In this document: positions 1 through 6,786 of the stretch, piece after piece
Layout of the letters: each line of letters begins with the position of its first letter
How positions within the stretch are numbered: position 1 is the stretch's first letter
Assembly: GCA_964404825.1 (NCBI GenBank)
Contig: CAYOLQ010000040.1
Span: forward strand, 1 to 27,242
Origin: JACJXF01 sp964404825
GTDB lineage: Bacteria > Bacteroidota > Bacteroidia > Bacteroidales > GCA-2748055
Length of the DNA: 27,242 bases
Direction of reading: 5' to 3'
The notes under the pieces: model-generated
The model's input: the letters and a program-made list of their open reading frames with translations, nothing else
What the model was told of the DNA's origin: nothing
Databases searched by the model: none
Position numbers and translations under genes: made by a program

Positions 1-656
1 TACTTACTTCAGTGAGCGTGGTTTATGGTGCGTTTGGGGCAATTGTTCAAAAAGATTTAAAATACATCAATGCCTATTCATCGGTGAGTCATTGCGGATT
101 AGTACTTTTTGCCGTATTAATGATGAACCAGACGGCCATGACCGGAGCAATTATACAGATGATTTCACACGGACTTATGACAGCCCTTTTCTTTGCTTTA
201 ATCGGGATGATTTACGGGCGAACCCATACCCGGCTCATTTATGAAATGGGCGGACTTATGAAGGTTATTCCTTTTCTGGGTGTGGTATATGTAATCGCAG
301 GTCTGGCTTCACTCGGACTCCCCGGTTTAAGCGGGTTTGTTGCTGAGATGACCATATTCTTCGGAGCTTTCCAGCATCCTGATCTGTTCCACAGGGTTGT
401 AACTATTCTGGCTGTTTCATCTATCGTAATTACTGCAGTTTACATTTTGAGAGTAGTTGGTACCTTATTATTCGGACCCATAAAGAATGAGCATTTCAAT
501 CATCTTGAAGATGCAACCTGGTTTGAAAGAATCTCCACCGTTACGCTTGTGGTGGCTATTGCAGCAATCGGGATTGCGCCATACTGGCTTTCGACAATGA
601 TAAGTAATAGTATGCAGCCTATTGTAGATAAAATACTTGCTGTGAATCCATTTTAA
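1..656 (+). CDS. nuoM: NADH-quinone oxidoreductase subunit M, 3' part
   Basis: This is the C-terminal part of the proton-pumping membrane subunit M of respiratory complex I. The gene is cut by the window edge: the reading frame is open from base 3 (Leu-Thr-Ser before the GTG at 12), so the GTG is not the real start. What remains is about 218 residues with several hydrophobic helices. The antiporter-type segment reads KDLKYINAYSSVSHCGLVLF, followed by ISHGLMTALFF and LASLGLPGLSGFVAE, which are typical of the NuoL/M/N (Mrp antiporter) family. The Lys and His residues in these helices belong to the family's proton path. nuoN follows after 29 bp, the usual nuoM-nuoN order, so the two are surely co-transcribed. 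M rather than L is favoured by the direct nuoN neighbour and by the FVAEM motif after the GLPGLSG turn. Assignment is firm; only the N-terminus is missing. Confidence 0.93.
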   Translation, partial: LTSVSVVYGAFGAIVQKDLKYINAYSSVSHCGLVLFAVLMMNQTAMTGAIIQMISHGLMTALFFALIGMIYGRTHTRLIYEMGGLMKVIPFLGVVYVIAGLASLGLPGLSGFVAEMTIFFGAFQHPDLFHRVVTILAVSSIVITAVYILRVVGTLLFGPIKNEHFNHLEDATWFERISTVTLVVAIAAIGIAPYWLSTMISNSMQPIVDKILAVNPF

Positions 657-685
657 CAATTGAAAAATCTGACCGGATAAAGATT

Positions 686-2107
686 ATGAGTTTACAAATA
701 CTTTCCATAATGAGACACGAACTGCTGCTTGTAGCGGTTCTTCTTATCGTTCTGATGGCAGAAATCTTCTGGAATCCAGCCACAAAAAAGAATATAAGAA
801 TTGTATCAGTAGTTCTTTTTGGCATCATAACCATTATAGGCTTCCTGCCTTCTCCTTCAGGTACTTTGTTTGGGGAAATGTATGTTGTTACACCCATCCG
901 GCTGCTAATGAAAAATGTACTGAATATAGGAGTTTTGATAGTTCTTATTCAATCACATACATGGCTTGGAAAAGAAGAGAACTCCGATAAAATCAGTGAG
1001 TATTTTATCCTTTTGCTTTCAACGCTTACGGGGATGAGTTATATGATTTCAGCCGGACATTTTCTAATGCTGTACCTTGGTCTTGAACTGGCAACCATTC
1101 CTCTGGCTGCGCTTGCGGCATTCGAACGTTACAAAAATAAATCTGCTGAAGCGGGCATAAAACTGATACTTTCTTCAGCCTTGTCATCCGGAATACTATT
1201 ATACGGTTTATCCATGATTTACGGGACTATGGGAAACCTGTATTTTACTGAAGTTGGCAGGCTGTTTGTATCCAGTAATCTTGGATTGCTCGGTTTTATA
1301 TTTTTCTTTACAGGCATGTCTTTCAAGATTTCCATTGTGCCTTTCCATCTCTGGACGGCCGATGTTTACGAAGGAGCCCCAACCGGCGTGACTTCTTATC
1401 TTTCTGTGATATCAAAAGGTGCAGCTTTGTTTATTTTCATCATTGTTTTATATTCGGTTTTCCCGGCTATTTCTGAAGTCTGGCAGAAAATGATTTATGT
1501 TCTGTCCATTTTAACCATGACAATAGGAAACCTTTTTGCCATCCGTCAGCAAAATCTGAAACGCTTCCTTGCATTTTCATCCATTTCTCAGGCCGGATAT
1601 ATTCTTCTTGGCATAATAGGCGGAAACGAGCTGGGAATGGCCTCTCTTGTTTATTACATTCTGGTTTACATATTCTCGAATCTTGCTGCTTTTGGAGTAG
1701 TGATAGCTATCTCCAATGCCAGTGGCAAAGAAAATATTGATGATTACAATGGTCTGTATAAAACAAATCCCGGACTCAGCCTGGTAATGATGCTTGCCTT
1801 ATTCTCACTGGCAGGAATTCCGCCTGTTGCAGGCTTTTTCGGAAAGTTCTTTTTGTTTACTGCTGCCGCAGAAAAAGGATTTTTTATATTGGTCCTTATA
1901 GCCATACTTAACACAATTATTTCACTGTATTATTATCTTTTGGTTGTGAAGGCAATGTTTATCAATACAAGCGATGAACCTATCCCTTCATTCAAAAACA
2001 ATTTTTCAACCCGGTTTGCTCTTGCTGTTTGTGTAGCCGGGATTGTAATTGTCGGATTTGCAAGTATTATTTTCGAATATATTCGTAACTTTAGTTTCGG
2101 AATCTAA
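686..2107 (+). CDS. nuoN: NADH-quinone oxidoreductase subunit N
   Basis: NuoN is one of the three antiporter-like membrane subunits of complex I and takes part in proton translocation coupled to NADH/quinone electron transfer. The product is 473 residues, the usual family length, and is almost entirely made of hydrophobic helices. Recognisable family segments are YLGLELATIPLAALAAF (around residues 130-146), the conserved helix with MSFKISIVPFHLWTADVYEGAP (about 209-230), the FLAFSSISQAGYILLG helix (about 294-309) and SLAGIPPVAGFFGKFFLF (about 373-390). Conserved lysines and the His of PFHLW lie on the proton path. It starts with ATG 29 bp after nuoM and is the last complex I subunit gene visible. 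A small gene begins 7 bp downstream and may be co-transcribed. Confidence 0.95.
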   Translation: MSLQILSIMRHELLLVAVLLIVLMAEIFWNPATKKNIRIVSVVLFGIITIIGFLPSPSGTLFGEMYVVTPIRLLMKNVLNIGVLIVLIQSHTWLGKEENSDKISEYFILLLSTLTGMSYMISAGHFLMLYLGLELATIPLAALAAFERYKNKSAEAGIKLILSSALSSGILLYGLSMIYGTMGNLYFTEVGRLFVSSNLGLLGFIFFFTGMSFKISIVPFHLWTADVYEGAPTGVTSYLSVISKGAALFIFIIVLYSVFPAISEVWQKMIYVLSILTMTIGNLFAIRQQNLKRFLAFSSISQAGYILLGIIGGNELGMASLVYYILVYIFSNLAAFGVVIAISNASGKENIDDYNGLYKTNPGLSLVMMLALFSLAGIPPVAGFFGKFFLFTAAAEKGFFILVLIAILNTIISLYYYLLVVKAMFINTSDEPIPSFKNNFSTRFALAVCVAGIVIVGFASIIFEYIRNFSFGI

Positions 2108-2114
2108 GCCAAAA

Positions 2115-2447
2115 ATGAGTAAAATGTCACTTACCAACGCAAAACATATTATTGCAGAATTCGATGGTATCCGTTGTACCGTGGTGGAATCCGGGCTGAC
2201 TCCCGAAAGGCTTACTTTTCTGAAGGACCTCCTGGAATACAACAAGTTTGATGTTAAGGTAAAAGAAGACGTTCCGGCGGGGGAGGGGGATCCCACGGGG
2301 TATTCTATTGGTGTGACAGATCTGACCTTCAATCCTGTATTTGCCGTTTACGACAGAAGTCTCAGGACAAAGGATGGACAGATTGTCTCTCCGGGTATCT
2401 GGAAGCAGGAAACTAAAGTTTACAACAGGATGTATTGGATGAAATAA
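2115..2447 (+). CDS. small conserved-looking protein downstream of nuoN, unknown function
   Basis: The frame is open further upstream inside nuoN, but the ATG at 2115, just 7 bp after the nuoN stop, is the sensible start and gives 110 residues. The protein is soluble, without signal peptide or membrane helix. It begins with a segment like GIRCTVVESGLTPERLTFLK, mixed alpha/beta in character, then a charged and Gly/Pro-rich loop (EDVPAGEGDPTGYSIGVTDL) and ends RMYWMK. I do not recognise a named domain, though small proteins of this kind next to nuoN feel familiar from Bacteroidota. The tight spacing to nuoN, and the single base between its stop and the next ATG at 2449, suggest co-transcription with both neighbours. 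A role linked to complex I would be guesswork. Confidence 0.72.
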   Translation: MSKMSLTNAKHIIAEFDGIRCTVVESGLTPERLTFLKDLLEYNKFDVKVKEDVPAGEGDPTGYSIGVTDLTFNPVFAVYDRSLRTKDGQIVSPGIWKQETKVYNRMYWMK

Positions 2448-2448
2448 C

Positions 2449-3120
2449 ATGAAATTAAGTACCATTATATTGGTTTTTTCAGCTTGTGTCATTTATTCTT
2501 CATGTGAGAGAAAAGAAAAGGAGAATCCTGAAGAGTGTGGTAATTCATGTTTTGAGGTGAAGGTTTTAGTCAATTCCCTAACATGCTATCCCAATGATAG
2601 CATTTCTCTTGAATTGCAGGTTGAAGCAAAAAAAGGCAAAGAGCCTTACTCGATAATTTGGCTGAATCCTGATTCCCTGAAAGGTTTCGGACCCTTTACG
2701 TTTGAAATCAGCAGTAATTTATTTCTAAATGCCAGGGTCATTGATGGGGACAAAAAACAAATGGAAATTACCCACGAAGTCCAAAAGGATACTATAGATC
2801 AGTTGCAATTCGATTACAGGAATAATATACTTGGCAGTTATGATTGCATGATTATTCACAAATGGGGAACTGAGGTTGCCCCGGGTATTTTTGAAACACA
2901 TTCCGAAACGTATAAGGATACTATTGTGATAATGAAACATGAAAATTTTGCAATGCTAAAAGTTTCTCCGGATATCGCGTTGAATTACGATTTTAGTAAT
3001 TCCAGTTTTTCGGGTTATCATATCTCCGGGAATTTTAGAAATGATAGCATCTTCATGTATTCATTCAGTTCTCCGGTGGCTTTGCATAATTTTACTTATA
3101 AAGGTAAGAAATTAGAATAG
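2449..3120 (+). CDS. lipoprotein with possible PKD/SprB-like segment
   Basis: A 223-residue protein with a lipoprotein signal peptide: Lys at 2, a hydrophobic stretch at about 4-16 and Cys19 in the context YSSC, a Bacteroidota-type lipobox. The mature part begins with charged residues and a Cys pair (CGNSC), then a region LVNSLTCYPNDSISLELQVE followed by KGKEPYSIIWLNPDSL. This resembles SprB/PKD-like beta-sandwich repeats, in which a Gly-x-x-PY-x-x-x-W pattern is common. The C-terminal half (from about 125) is rich in Asn, Ser and aromatic residues and looks like an extracytoplasmic beta domain I cannot name. The start codon sits one base after the preceding gene's stop, so translation is probably coupled, and the broken glycosyltransferase gene follows 23 bp later. 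It is probably anchored in the outer or inner membrane; no function is assigned. Confidence 0.8.
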   Translation: MKLSTIILVFSACVIYSSCERKEKENPEECGNSCFEVKVLVNSLTCYPNDSISLELQVEAKKGKEPYSIIWLNPDSLKGFGPFTFEISSNLFLNARVIDGDKKQMEITHEVQKDTIDQLQFDYRNNILGSYDCMIIHKWGTEVAPGIFETHSETYKDTIVIMKHENFAMLKVSPDIALNYDFSNSSFSGYHISGNFRNDSIFMYSFSSPVALHNFTYKGKKLE

Positions 3121-3143
3121 TTACAACTTTCAGTATTTCATTA

Positions 3144-4709
3144 ATGAGAATAATCCGAATTTTCAATAATTCCGTAAAATTTATAACCTCGATAAATCCG
3201 AATATACGCTTCTTTTTCTTCCTGTTTTTATTTGCCGTTATATATACATATCCATCGGTATTTCTTAAGCGTCCTCAATCTGTTCACCACTGGCGGCAAT
3301 CCGACTGTGCATCTCTGGCGCTAAATTACTATCAGGATGGAATGCGGTTTTTTCAGCCTCAGACCCATAATCTTACATCGGGAGGAGCTACGAGTAGCTA
3401 TTCTGCTCCAAGTGAAATCCCTATCGCTTATTATTCTGTGGCAATCTTATATAAAATTTTCGGCTACCATGATTATATTTTCCGGCTGTTTAATACGATG
3501 ATATTTTTTTTGGGATTATTTTATTTATTCAAATCCTGTTTGTTGCTTTTTAAGGATTTTTTCTGGGCAGCCGCAACAAGCCTGCTTTTCTTTACTTCGC
3601 CCGTATTAGTCTTTTACGGGAATAATTTTCTATCCGATACACCAGCATTTGCTTTTGCACTGATTGCATGGTATTTCTTTTTCAGGTTTTATCAGGACAA
3701 GCAACCAAAGGATATTTATATTTCAATGCTGTTCTTTTTGTTTGCCGGAGCAAATAAAGTATCAGCCTTAATCAGTCTGGTTGCAATCACAGCACTTTTC
3801 GCTGCCGAATTATTGCGGTTATTTACATTAAGGTCAGAAGCCAAAGTATTTCCCAAACCTCTGCAATTTGTTTTACCGGTATTATTGGTTTTTGGGATAA
3901 TTGCTTCATGGGTTTTTTATGCAAAGGGATTTAATCTGGAGCACAATTCTGTATACTTCTCAACACGTATTATACCTCTTTGGGATCTTGACAGTAGTCA
4001 GATCCAGGCGGTTATAAGCAACGTAAAAGGCTTATGGCTGAATCAGTATTTCCACAGGTATACACTTATTTTCATTGCTGCAGCATTGCTGTTTTCAATA
4101 GTTTTTGCCAAAAAAGCAAATCGTTTTGTTTTCCTGACTACGCTTGTTCTCCTTGTTGGTGTTATAATTTATGCTGTACTTTGATTTCCGACTTTCAAGG
4201 ATCATGACTATTACACCATTAACCTTTATATATTACTCGTTTTTATTCTGATTAATTTTGTTATCGTATTAAAAAACAGGTTCCCTAAGGCTTTTAATTC
4301 CCTCATTTTGAAGCTTATCTTCGGCGGTTTTTTACTGTTTAATGTGAATCACGCACGATTGGAAATGTACGGACGTTATAACGGGTGGTGGACAGAATAT
4401 CCAGAGTATAAAGACTACCATGAAATTTCTCCATATCTGCGGTCCATTGGTATTCAGCCTATGGATACCGTTGTCTGTCTGCCTGATATGACGCATTTTA
4501 CACTCTACCTTATGAATCAAAGGGGATGGACAGGTTGCCTTGGATATAATTCGGATAGCACGGGTATTGCACAATCAATTAGTAAGGGTGCAGATTATCT
4601 GATACTTCACGGTGAAGAAACCCTTAACAGAGAATACCTTCAAAGTTTTTTAAAGTATCAGATAGGGGAATTCAATTCTGTAAAAATATACAACCTGAAT
4701 CCTAAATAG
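3144..4709 (+). pseudogene. PMT/GT39-like membrane glycosyltransferase split by in-frame TGA
   Basis: Two open stretches, 3144-4184 and 4185-4709, lie in the same frame and are separated only by a TGA at 4182-4184 (codon 347). Together they make a 521-codon protein of the dolichyl-phosphate-mannose mannosyltransferase (PMT/ArnT-like) type, which transfers sugars from a polyprenyl-phosphate donor on the periplasmic side. The N-terminal loop carries VHHWRQSDCASLALNYY (residues about 47-63), in which Asp54 is the probable catalytic acid, and many hydrophobic helices follow. Right after the stop the sequence continues FPTFKDHDYYTINLYILL; the DHDYY motif is a family hallmark that belongs in the middle of such a protein, so the stop is inside the original gene. 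TGA is an ordinary stop elsewhere here (for example at 6409-6411). This is either a recent nonsense mutation (TGG or CGA to TGA) or a sequence error. If real, the product lacks its last third. Confidence 0.82.
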
Positions 4710-4744
4710 GGACTGCTTGATTTTACCTTATCCTTGCAGTAGAA

Positions 4745-4963
4745 TTAAATTCCCTTGTTTTTTAATAAATTCTTCTTATCGGATTGTCGTTGGTATAGAG
4801 TTGTGGACACAATAATTACAGTTGTGGTCAGAACCAGGATAAGTGCCTCTGACTTATAATCATTTGCAGGGTCTTCTTTCTGATTATAGATCATAAGTGA
4901 GCATGCTATAATAGTAAAAACAGCTAATGATATGTTTATAATATTTAATAATTTCCTTTTCAT
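4745..4963 (-). CDS. small two-helix membrane protein, possible immunity protein
   Basis: A 72-residue protein with a basic N-terminus, one hydrophobic helix at about 8-26 (ISLAVFTIIACSLMIY), a short acidic loop (KEDPANDYKSE) and a second helix at about 40-57, ending in a Lys-rich tail (QRQSDKKNLLKNKGI). No family is recognised. It lies on the minus strand as the last member of a group of tiny genes that includes two double-glycine leader peptides upstream. Small membrane proteins with two or more helices next to such peptides are often immunity proteins, so that is a working idea only. Its upstream gap to the nearest convincing peptide (5195) is about 230 bp and includes a hairpin, so it may have its own promoter. 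The gene call depends on hydrophobicity and context rather than on homology. Confidence 0.5.
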   Translation of the reverse strand: MKRKLLNIINISLAVFTIIACSLMIYNQKEDPANDYKSEALILVLTTTVIIVSTTLYQRQSDKKNLLKNKGI

Positions 4964-4987
4964 CTGTATAAAATTTATTTATCAATT

Positions 4988-5098
4988 TCAGATTGCCTGT
5001 ATTCCAGCGGAAGAGAACCCACCTGCTGGACAATAATTCACATTTTTGTTATCCGATAAATCGGGCAGGGTGCGTTTACCGAAACATACGGGTTTCAT
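4988..5098 (-). CDS. doubtful 36-residue peptide ORF
   Basis: A short ATG-to-TGA frame on the minus strand in the same orientation as the two double-glycine peptides. It encodes 36 residues with two Cys and a Gly-Gly in the sequence NVNYCPAGGFSSAGIQAI. It is not hydrophobic and its leader does not fit the Glu/Leu pattern of the other two peptides. It sits between the hairpin at 5139-5172 and the membrane protein at 4745-4963. It may be a chance frame; it is listed because of its position and the GG followed by a small-residue tail. Confidence 0.2.
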   Translation of the reverse strand: MKPVCFGKRTLPDLSDNKNVNYCPAGGFSSAGIQAI

Positions 5099-5138
5099 GA
5101 ATATAATTTTTTTAACTAAAATAAAAATTATTTCGGAT

Positions 5139-5175
5139 AACAGCAAACAGAACAACCAGTCTGTTTGCTGTTTTT
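5139..5175. terminator. 13-bp perfect hairpin with T run
   Basis: The arms aacagcaaacaga (5139-5151) and tctgtttgctgtt (5160-5172) are perfectly complementary around an 8-base loop. A run of T (5171-5175) follows on the plus strand, as in an intrinsic terminator. It lies 20 bp beyond the stop of the minus-strand peptide gene ending at 5195, so it may also end that transcript, although the T run is weaker on that strand. Confidence 0.6.
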
Positions 5176-5194
5176 CAGAATTAAAAGGCTTTAA

Positions 5195-5356
5195 TTAGAA
5201 AATTGATCTTCCTGTTTGAAGCCCAACCATATATGCGCTTAAGACCAATGCGGCAGCTCCTAAAGCTAATGCAAGAAATCCTCCTTCAATTTCCTGACAT
5301 TCCGTGAGAGTTAATTCTTTAAATCCCTCATTTTGAATACTTAATGTGTTTTTCAT
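5195..5356 (-). CDS. double-glycine leader peptide, bacteriocin-like (peptide 1)
   Basis: This 53-residue ORF encodes a peptide with the layout of a secreted class II bacteriocin or related double-glycine peptide. The leader (residues 1-26) has the pattern FKELTLTECQEIEGG: hydrophobic residues alternate with Glu, and it ends in Gly25-Gly26, the cleavage point used by C39-peptidase ABC exporters. The predicted mature peptide (27-53) is FLALALGAAALVLSAYMVGL and a short tail, Ala/Leu/Gly-rich with a GxxxA-like helix, typical of membrane-active peptides. It lies 27 bp downstream of a second peptide with an analogous leader on the same strand, so the two look like one transcript. The ATG is preceded by an A/T-rich leader without Shine-Dalgarno, usual in Bacteroidota. 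No C39 transporter is present in the window. The leader pattern is seen directly; antimicrobial or signalling function is inferred. Confidence 0.72.
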   Translation of the reverse strand: MKNTLSIQNEGFKELTLTECQEIEGGFLALALGAAALVLSAYMVGLQTGRSIF

Positions 5357-5383
5357 GATGTGTTGTTTTAATATTAATAATTA

Positions 5384-5524
5384 TTACTCCTCTTTTACTC
5401 TTTTCTCATAATATGCAACAGCTAATCCTGCAAGGAATGCAAATACCAGGATTCCACCTGCTGAGATTTCAATTCTTTCGTTCGGTGAAAGCTCCTTAAA
5501 TTCAAAACTCTGTAAAGTTTTCAT
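5384..5524 (-). CDS. double-glycine leader peptide, bacteriocin-like (peptide 2)
   Basis: The chosen ATG at 5524 gives 46 residues. The leader runs through FEFKELSPNERIEISAGG, ending at Gly23-Gly24, and matches the bacteriocin-type leader pattern with Leu, Glu and Ile at alternating positions. It closely parallels peptide 1 (both have FKEL, then a Glu-rich turn, then EI-x-GG). The predicted mature part (25-46) is a short hydrophobic helix, ILVFAFLAGLAVAYYEK, with a charged tail RVKEE. The frame extends upstream to a TTG at 5623 and an ATG at 5611, which would add a basic N-terminal extension (AVKKSRSIKTDS). I reject these because a 24-residue leader beginning at Met is the normal length. With peptide 1 it may form a two-peptide system. 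Secretion through a C39-type exporter encoded elsewhere is inferred. Confidence 0.7.
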   Translation of the reverse strand: MKTLQSFEFKELSPNERIEISAGGILVFAFLAGLAVAYYEKRVKEE

Positions 5525-5632
5525 ACTATCTGTTTTTATTGACCTACTCTTTTTTACGGCATTTCGGTTTACTCCGGCAAAAGAATTCTTCTGGCCAGTT
5601 TTATTTTGCATAGTAAAGTTCAATTCCGGATG

Positions 5633-5654
5633 TGCAAAACCATTGCACTTTTTA
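5633..5654. promoter_or_regulatory. inverted repeat upstream of the peptide genes
   Basis: gtgcaa (5633-5638) and ttgcac (5644-5649) form a perfect 6-bp inverted repeat around aacca, followed on the plus strand by five T. It lies about 110 bp upstream of peptide 2. It could be an operator for the peptide transcript or part of a weak terminator; the sequence alone does not decide. Confidence 0.3.
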
Positions 5655-5739
5655 TGAATTATGAAAAAAAAGTATGATTTCTTAAGTCACTAAATGATTT
5701 AGCTCTGTTCAGTGATAAATGTGTTTTTGAAAAATGTGT

Positions 5740-5747
5740 TATATTCG
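5740..5747 (+). promoter_or_regulatory. possible -7 element before the DedA gene
   Basis: TATATTCG at this position differs by one base from the Bacteroidota -7 consensus TAnnTTTG and lies 16 bp before the ATG of the DedA-family gene. That would put transcription start only about 10 bases before the start codon. No convincing -33 TTG is seen at the right distance. Confidence 0.35.
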
Positions 5748-5763
5748 CAAAAAAAAATAAAAG

Positions 5764-6411
5764 ATGATATCCGAATTCTTTGCAACAATTGCCGACTGGT
5801 ATATGGCTCACATTAATTATGGAACAATAACTTTATTAATGGCAATCGAGAGTTCATTTATCCCCTTTCCTTCTGAGATTGTTATACCACCTGCAGCCTG
5901 GAAAGCAGCACAAGGCGAGCTAAACGTATGGCTGGTTTTTCTTTTCAGTACCCTTGGAGCACTTATCGGAGCTTTGTTTAATTATTATATTGCCCTTTTC
6001 GTAGGCCGTAAAATAATTTATAAACTCGCGGATACCAGGATTGCTAATCTTATGCTGATTAATCCGGCATCAATTGAAAAAGCTGAAGAGTATTTTCGTA
6101 AACACGGGAAAATTTCGACTTTCATTGGGAGACTCGTTCCGGCTGTAAGACAATTGATTTCAATTCCGGCTGGTTTAAGCAAAATGAAGCTTGGAGATTT
6201 TATTTTGTATACCATGCTTGGAGCTATGATATGGAATGCCATTCTTACTGCTTTAGGCTATTTTCTCTATACACAAAAGGAATTGCTGGAGTTATATTAT
6301 CACGAATTATCCATTGGTTTCATTATCCTTGGAGTTCTGGTAATCGGGTACTTGCTTTATAAGGCGTTTAGCTACAAAAAGAAAAGTCCCCCTTCTATAC
6401 CAGGAAATTGA
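5764..6411 (+). CDS. DedA family membrane protein
   Basis: A 215-residue inner-membrane protein of the DedA/VTT (SNARE-associated) family. Members flip or transport lipid carriers such as undecaprenyl phosphate and affect envelope and membrane-potential homeostasis. Family marks are the acidic, Pro-rich re-entrant segment AIESSFIPFPSEIVIPPAA (residues about 27-45), and later the stretch YFRKHGKISTFIGRLVPAVR (about 112-131) followed by PAGLSKM, in which the Arg and Pro residues are conserved. Four or five hydrophobic helices are visible, and a basic tail (KKKSPPS) ends the protein. Length is typical. It stands alone between the minus-strand peptide island and the lipoprotein gene. A more specific role cannot be read from the sequence. 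Confidence 0.88.
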   Translation: MISEFFATIADWYMAHINYGTITLLMAIESSFIPFPSEIVIPPAAWKAAQGELNVWLVFLFSTLGALIGALFNYYIALFVGRKIIYKLADTRIANLMLINPASIEKAEEYFRKHGKISTFIGRLVPAVRQLISIPAGLSKMKLGDFILYTMLGAMIWNAILTALGYFLYTQKELLELYYHELSIGFIILGVLVIGYLLYKAFSYKKKSPPSIPGN

Positions 6412-6786
6412 ACTGATACCTTCATTTTTCCAATTGCCCTTTTTCTTTTTTCTGTGCAGCTAATTTGCTGAACCTGTAAGTTCCGCAGTGGGTCTGTCAA
6501 TAAAGCTACATGTAACCCATTATCAGTTTTGTTGCCCTTTCAGTGTACCATGAATTCGGGGATTGAATTGCACACATCATAAGATCTTACCTCAAGTAAA
6601 AATATTTAATACTTTAAAACTCAATCAATTATTATTTTTATATAACTTTATACTATAATTCTACGATTCGGGGAGGCTTTTATTAGCAGGATGTCTATAA
6701 TATTAAGGTGAGGAGAACGTAAATTTCTGAATCACAATACAAATTATTGTATTTAAATATAGTCCTCAAACTCAAAAAAATTTCAA
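6412..6786. other. intergenic stretch, little visible
   Basis: 375 bp without a convincing gene on either strand, with a T/C-rich first part and an AT-rich second half. The only structure noticed is an inverted repeat, aatacaa (6736-6742) and ttgtatt (6747-6753), about 35 bp before the next start codon, which could be an operator for the lipoprotein gene. Confidence 0.5.

Noticed and set aside
4182..4184. TGA read as selenocysteine or Trp (recoding)
   Set aside because: Other genes here, such as the DedA gene, use TGA as a normal stop; no SECIS-like hairpin noticed and the family has no selenocysteine at this point.
5525..5623. Longer start for peptide 2 (TTG 5623 or ATG 5611)
   Set aside because: It would add a basic extension in front of an otherwise normal 24-residue double-glycine leader that already begins with Met.
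6736..6753. Dyad aatacaa/ttgtatt before the beta-helix lipoprotein as a regulator site
   Set aside because: Short and AT-only, likely by chance in an AT-rich spacer; mentioned only in the spacer entry.
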